Translations under genes and position numbers: made by a program | Shown: piece by piece, positions 60,421 through 64,000 of the stretch | Numbering within the stretch: the first letter of the stretch is position 1 | How the letters are laid out: each line of letters opens with the position of its first letter | Origin: Ruegeria sp. HKCCSA071 | Lineage (GTDB): Bacteria; Pseudomonadota; Alphaproteobacteria; Rhodobacterales; Rhodobacteraceae | Assembly (NCBI RefSeq): GCF_017872555.1 | Contig: NZ_JAEDOX010000001.1 | Location: 806,001-870,000 of the forward strand | Length of the DNA: 64,000 bases | Direction of reading: 5' to 3' | Notes under the pieces: model-generated | The model's input: only the letters and a program-made list of their open reading frames with translations | The model's database searches: none | Told to the model about the DNA's origin: nothing

Positions 60421-61669
60421 ATTCCACGATTTCGGCAGTCTCGACCACGGCATGTAGCAGGACATCTGCCCCGGCTGCCGCCCAATCCTTGCTGATCTCT
60501 TCAGCCTCATTATGGCTCAGCCCGTCGACACAGGGGCACATGACCATGGCGGTCGGGGCCACACGGTTGATCCAGCAGGCATCATGCCCCGCGCCCGAGA
60601 TGATATTGGTATGCGAATAGCCCAGTCTTTCAGCCGCATTGCGCACGGCAGACACGCAATCGTCGTCGAACTTCACCGGATCAAAACCCCCGACTTTCTC
60701 GAATTCGATCTGCAGGCCCATTTCTTCGACAATATCTTCCGCCGCCACCCGCAGGCGATTTTCCATGTCGGTGATCACCTCCAGCTCGGGCGAGCGGAAA
60801 TCGACCGTGAACACCACCTTGCCCGGGATTACGTTGCGAGAATTCGGGAAAACGTCGATATGCCCCGCGGCACCGACCGCATGCGGTGCGTGAGACCAGG
60901 CGATTTCGTCCACTTTCTCAAGAATGCGCGCCATCGCAAGCCCGGCATTCTTGCGCATCGGCATCGGGGTTGAACCGGTATGAGCATCCTTGCCGGTCAC
61001 CGTGACCTGTGTCCAGCTCAGACCCTGACCGTGGGTGACGACGCCGATATCCTTTCCTTCGGCTTCAAGGATCGGGCCTTGTTCGATATGCAACTCAAAG
61101 AAAGCGCGCATCTTGCGCGCGCCAACTTTTTCTTCACCGCGCCAACCGATCCGGTTCAGTTCATCCCCGAATTTCTTACCATCGGCATCTTCACGGTCAT
61201 ACGCCCAGTCCTGCGTGTGCATTCCCGCAAAGACACCAGACGACAGCATGGCAGGCGCATATCGCGTCCCTTCCTCGTTGGTCCAGTTGGTCGCCACGAT
61301 GGGATGTCTTGTCTTGATCCCGAGATCATTGAGTGTGCGGATGATCTCCAGCCCGCCCAGAACGCCCAGCACACCGTCATATTTTCCACCGGTCGGCTGC
61401 GTATCCAGGTGCGATCCCACATAGACCGGCAAAGCGTCCGGGTCGGTGCCCTCACGATGCGCAAACATGTTGCCCATCTGGTCCAGCCCCATGGTGCATC
61501 CAGCCTCTTCACACCATTTCTGGAACAAGGCGCGGCCTTCGGCATCCTCGTCAGTCAGAGTTTGCCGGTTATTCCCCCCCGCAACACCGGGACCGATCTT
61601 GGCCATCTCCATCAGGCTGTCCCACAACCTGTCGCCATTGATCCTGAGATTCTGCGCCGGAGCTGCCAT
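60419..61669 (-). CDS. Zn-dependent N-carbamoyl-amino-acid hydrolase (beta-ureidopropionase type)
   Basis: A 416-aa M20/hydantoinase-carbamoylase family enzyme. Metal ligands are in GSHLDTQPTGGKYDGVLGVL, WTNEEGTRYAPAM and FELHIEQGPILEAE, and the dimerisation domain carries GKDAHTGSTPM. In this setting it should hydrolyse N-carbamoyl-beta-alanine to beta-alanine, CO2 and ammonia, the third step of the reductive pathway. ATG 61669 begins the conserved sequence; the open frame reaches 61741 across the RutR operator. The RutR site 50 bases upstream implies control by pyrimidines. Confidence 0.9.
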   Translation of the reverse strand: MAAPAQNLRINGDRLWDSLMEMAKIGPGVAGGNNRQTLTDEDAEGRALFQKWCEEAGCTMGLDQMGNMFAHREGTDPDALPVYVGSHLDTQPTGGKYDGVLGVLGGLEIIRTLNDLGIKTRHPIVATNWTNEEGTRYAPAMLSSGVFAGMHTQDWAYDREDADGKKFGDELNRIGWRGEEKVGARKMRAFFELHIEQGPILEAEGKDIGVVTHGQGLSWTQVTVTGKDAHTGSTPMPMRKNAGLAMARILEKVDEIAWSHAPHAVGAAGHIDVFPNSRNVIPGKVVFTVDFRSPELEVITDMENRLRVAAEDIVEEMGLQIEFEKVGGFDPVKFDDDCVSAVRNAAERLGYSHTNIISGAGHDACWINRVAPTAMVMCPCVDGLSHNEAEEISKDWAAAGADVLLHAVVETAEIVE

Positions 61670-61718
61670 TGTCTTATTCCCTGTTTGCTTGCGATTTTGC
61701 TCGCTATTGGTGTCTTGA

Positions 61719-61736
61719 TTTGACCAACTGGTCAAA
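61719..61736. promoter_or_regulatory. RutR operator
   Basis: TTTGACCAACTGGTCAAA is a perfect 8-bp inverted repeat around AC. It contains TTGACCA-NN-TGGTCAA, the established RutR consensus of E. coli. It lies between the divergent amidohydrolase (start 61669) and rutR (start 61842) genes, so RutR likely controls both the catabolic operon and itself. The E. coli protein is released by uracil or thymine. Confidence 0.85.
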
Positions 61737-61841
61737 CTCACGCTATCACGGGTTCGGTATCAGTCAAGAAATTGCGCGGCAAAGCCTGAAATTTCAGTGT
61801 AATCCGTGCCTATCCGACGAAAAAAGAGACACACTGAAATC

Positions 61842-62450
61842 ATGCCGAAAGACCGCGCACCGACTCGTATCCAGAAGAAGAACCGAGCCGCGATTCTCGA
61901 GGCTGCCCTGAATGTGTTTTCCGCACACGGGTTTCGTGGGGCGACCGTAGATCAGATTGCTGCCGAGGCGGGGTTGAGCAAACCCAATCTCCTCTACTAT
62001 TTCGCGTCGAAAGAAGCGATCCACACCGAATTGCTTTCGGGCTTGCTGGAAACCTGGCTGGCGCCCCTGCACGATCTGGATGAGACCGGTGATCCGATGG
62101 AGGAAATGCTGGCCTATATTCGCCGGAAACTGCAAATGAGTCAGGAGCTACCACGGGAAAGCCGCCTTTTTGCCAATGAGCTTGTGCAAGGAGCGCCCCG
62201 CATTCACGACGCTTTGTCCAATGATCTCAAACAACTGGTTGACGAAAAGGTCACCATTCTCACCAATTGGATGGATCAGGGCAAAATCGCGCGGTTGCAC
62301 CCTTATCATCTGATGTTTTCGATCTGGGCGCTGACGCAGCATTATGCCGATTTCGACGTTCAGGTGCGGGCTATTCTGGGTGACGAAAACCCGTTTGAGG
62401 GTGCAGAACCCTTTGTCGATACGCTGTACCGAAAGCTTCTGACGCCATGA
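61842..62450 (+). CDS. rutR: TetR family pyrimidine regulator RutR
   Basis: A 202-aa repressor with the helix-turn-helix ALNVFSAHGFRGATVDQIAAEAGLSKPNLLYYFASKEAIH. The C-terminal domain is very like E. coli RutR: TWLAPLHDLDETGDPMEEMLAYIRRKLQMSQ, ESRLFANELVQGAPRIHDAL and MFSIWALTQHYADFDVQV. It lies opposite the amidohydrolase gene with a consensus RutR operator between them. ATG 61842 is chosen; a GTG at 61806 is possible. In E. coli RutR governs the Rut (oxidative) pathway; here it stands by the reductive one. Confidence 0.92.
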   Translation: MPKDRAPTRIQKKNRAAILEAALNVFSAHGFRGATVDQIAAEAGLSKPNLLYYFASKEAIHTELLSGLLETWLAPLHDLDETGDPMEEMLAYIRRKLQMSQELPRESRLFANELVQGAPRIHDALSNDLKQLVDEKVTILTNWMDQGKIARLHPYHLMFSIWALTQHYADFDVQVRAILGDENPFEGAEPFVDTLYRKLLTP

Positions 62451-62454
62451 ATGC

Positions 62455-62491
62455 AGGGGCCGCGTCAGCGGCCCCTCAGGGATATTCCCTG
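62455..62491. terminator. Paired hairpins between convergent rutR and preA
   Basis: AGGGGCCGC-GTCA-GCGGCCCCT (62455-62476, 9-bp stem) is followed at once by CAGGGA-TAT-TCCCTG (62477-62491). They fill the 47 bases between the two stops. No T-run is present, so termination would be bidirectional and perhaps Rho-assisted. Confidence 0.55.
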
Positions 62492-62497
62492 TCTCGA

Positions 62498-63802
62498 TCA
62501 TTCCGCTGCTTTGGCCATCGGATTGTTCGGGTGCGTGGTCCAGTTCGCATAGGTCGGCTGAACCTTTTTCCCGGTGCGCGGATCGATTTCACCCGCCGCC
62601 ATCGGCACCATCGAAATACAGCCTTCCACCGGGCAGACATCAACGCAGAGGTTACAGGCGACGCATTCGTCATCCATCACCTCGAACACACGGTCATCCG
62701 ACATTGAAATCGCCTGATGGCTGGTATCTTCACAGGCGGCATAGCATCGGCCGCATTTGATGCACTGGTCCTGATCGATCTTGGCTTTGGCGATGTAGTT
62801 CAGGTTCAGGTATTGCCAATCGGTGACATTGGGCACCGCGCGCCCGATCACCTCATCAATGCTGGTATACCCCTTTTCATCCATCCATTCCGACAGACCT
62901 GCCGTCAATTCATCAATGATCTTGAACCCATAGGTCATCGCAGCGGTACAGACCTGCACCGTGCCACATCCCAGCGAGATAAACTCGGCCGCATCACGCC
63001 ACGTGGTGACACCCCCGATGCCCGAGATTGGCATGCCATGCGTCGCCTCGGCCCGAGCGATTTCGGACACCATCGACAGGGCGATCGGCTTCACGGCAGG
63101 GCCGCAATATCCTCCGTGGCTGCCCTTGCCATCGATCGAGGGTTCCGGGCTGAACGTATCCAGATTGACGCTGGTGATCGAATTGATCGTATTGATAAGC
63201 GACACCGCATCCGCGCCACCATTTCTGGCCGCCGCCGCAGGTTTCCGGATATCGGTGATATTCGGTGTCAGTTTCACGATGACCGGACGGTCATAGTATT
63301 GCTTGCACCAACGCGTGACCATCTCGATATATTCCGGCACCTGCCCTACGGCGGACCCCATACCGCGCTCGCTCATCCCGTGCGGGCAACCGAAGTTCAG
63401 TTCGATTCCGTCCGCGCCGGTTTCAGCCACGCTCGGCAGAATGGCTTTCCAGGCTTCTTCCTCGCAGGGCACCATGATCGAAGCGATCAGGGCGCGATCC
63501 GGATAGTCGGCCTTGACCCGCGCCATTTCCTCGAGGTTCACCTCAAGCGGGCGGTCGGTGATCAGTTCGATATTGTTCAGTCCCAGCAAACGGCGGTCGG
63601 CACCGTAGATCGCGCCATACCGCGGGCCGTTCACATTTACGACCGGCGGTCCCTCGGACCCCAGCGTCTTCCACACAACACCGCCCCAACCGGCCTCAAA
63701 CGCGCGACGAACATTGTATTCCTTGTCCGTCGGCGGCGCAGAGGCCAGCCAGTAAGGGTTGGGGCTGGAAATGCCCAGAAAGTTAGTCGTCAGATCGGCC
63801 AT
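62498..63802 (-). CDS. preA: NAD-dependent dihydropyrimidine dehydrogenase, PreA subunit
   Basis: A 434-aa protein with an FMN-binding TIM barrel of the dihydroorotate dehydrogenase type (ELNFGCPHGMSERGMGSAVGQ, VKLTPNITD, ISGIGGVTTWRDAAEFI) and a C-terminal ferredoxin domain with CIKCGRCYAACEDT and CVACNLCVDVCPVEGC. It reduces uracil or thymine to the dihydro form, the first step of the pathway. Its partner PreT is not in the window and should lie upstream, beyond the right end. Convergent with rutR. No RutR site was seen in the 18 bases before the methyltransferase stop. Confidence 0.94.
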   Translation of the reverse strand: MADLTTNFLGISSPNPYWLASAPPTDKEYNVRRAFEAGWGGVVWKTLGSEGPPVVNVNGPRYGAIYGADRRLLGLNNIELITDRPLEVNLEEMARVKADYPDRALIASIMVPCEEEAWKAILPSVAETGADGIELNFGCPHGMSERGMGSAVGQVPEYIEMVTRWCKQYYDRPVIVKLTPNITDIRKPAAAARNGGADAVSLINTINSITSVNLDTFSPEPSIDGKGSHGGYCGPAVKPIALSMVSEIARAEATHGMPISGIGGVTTWRDAAEFISLGCGTVQVCTAAMTYGFKIIDELTAGLSEWMDEKGYTSIDEVIGRAVPNVTDWQYLNLNYIAKAKIDQDQCIKCGRCYAACEDTSHQAISMSDDRVFEVMDDECVACNLCVDVCPVEGCISMVPMAAGEIDPRTGKKVQPTYANWTTHPNNPMAKAAE

Positions 63803-63820
63803 GGCTTCTCCCTTCCCGGC

Positions 63821-64000
63821 TCAGCCGGATTTTTTGAATATCATTTCGGTCGGACGTATGCGCCCGGCCTTGAGGTTTTTGACGTAGTTCTGGAACTTTT
63901 CGGGTGCCGTCTCGCCCATCATCAGATGAATGCCCAGCGGTGCCGGGCCGGATTCGGCAATCTTTGCAAAGACGTCCTCGAAGAACTGTATCGCGAATTC
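63821..64000 (-). CDS. Probable SAM-dependent methyltransferase, C-terminal fragment
   Basis: Sixty codons to TGA at 63821; the gene continues beyond the right edge. The tail includes SGPAPLGIHLMMGETAPEKF and NYVKNLKAGRIRPTEMIFKK, which recalls the C-terminus of class I methyltransferases of the UbiE-like group in related bacteria. The distinguishing SAM-binding motif is off the window, so the call is tentative. It ends 18 bases before preA and may share its operon. Confidence 0.5.
   Translation of the reverse strand, partial: EFAIQFFEDVFAKIAESGPAPLGIHLMMGETAPEKFQNYVKNLKAGRIRPTEMIFKKSG

Noticed and set aside
1..64000. CRISPR arrays, insertion sequences, prophage, integrase or attachment sites, tRNA and rRNA genes
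   Set aside because: Looked for on both strands; no regularly spaced repeats, transposase or integrase frames, or convincing cloverleaf with a TTCGA arm were found.

Overview
The window is a gene-dense, GC-rich chromosomal segment with no rRNA, tRNA, phage, transposase or CRISPR genes. The gene families and their order suggest a marine alphaproteobacterium of the Rhodobacteraceae (Roseobacter group). Pointers are a direct-repeat GAAC-N7-GAAC SOS box, the DUF3305/DUF3306/TorD-type formate dehydrogenase cluster, an acs/adk/DUF4212/solute-symporter/DUF294 acetate block, TRAP transport, and a reductive pyrimidine pathway under a RutR-type repressor. The species is not identified.

Layout: (1) 1-6.8 kb: end of a marC-family gene, an aspartic protease, an orphan SOS-boxed imuA-like gene, two MFS transporters around a yceI gene broken by one in-frame amber codon, and metG. 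(2) 7-11.4 kb: RND efflux adaptor and pump, closed by a strong terminator. (3) 11.4-14.6 kb: DUF2087 gene, then glpD and glpR divergently arranged. (4) 14.7-18.6 kb: DUF5993, dsbB, and a DUF3302/HlyD/NodT-type outer-membrane export set. (5) 18.6-21.2 kb: mprF. (6) 21.3-24.7 kb: an Lrp/AsnC regulator divergent from arginase, ctlX and ornithine cyclodeaminase, a set predicted to feed arginine and citrulline into proline. (7) 24.9-28 kb: a TRAP transporter on the minus strand. (8) 28.4-37.2 kb: acs, adk, DUF4212, sodium/solute symporter, a cNMP/CBS/DUF294 sensor, a membrane protein and a membrane-anchored DEDDh exonuclease. (9) 37.3-54.6 kb: a flavin reductase, then a large formate dehydrogenase locus. 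It holds DUF6505, DUF4444 and Mrp genes, a TupA-like/cytochrome c fusion, a multi-cluster ferredoxin, DUF3305, DUF3306, a TorD chaperone, a small TAT protein, the three FDH subunits, a WD40-cytochrome c, a 41-aa ORF, a HTH-PBP regulator, and a convergent tupABC-type tungstate transporter. (10) 54.8-64 kb: ABC transporter, dihydropyrimidinase, N-carbamoyl amidohydrolase, rutR with a consensus operator, preA and the end of a probable methyltransferase.

The formate locus reads as a self-contained module. A TAT-exported Mo/W enzyme with Cys instead of selenocysteine passes electrons through an Fe-S subunit to a membrane cytochrome b. Chaperones, accessory c-type cytochromes, oxyanion uptake and a candidate oxyanion sensor lie beside it. 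The most unusual protein is the cytochrome at 40186-40914. Its N-terminal half resembles the two ends of the TupA protein encoded 12 kb away, with the middle and the oxyanion-binding loop missing.

At the DNA level, three copies of a structured extragenic element (24751-24852, 52286-52335, 60360-60420) begin within about ten bases of a stop codon, each in the orientation of the gene it follows.
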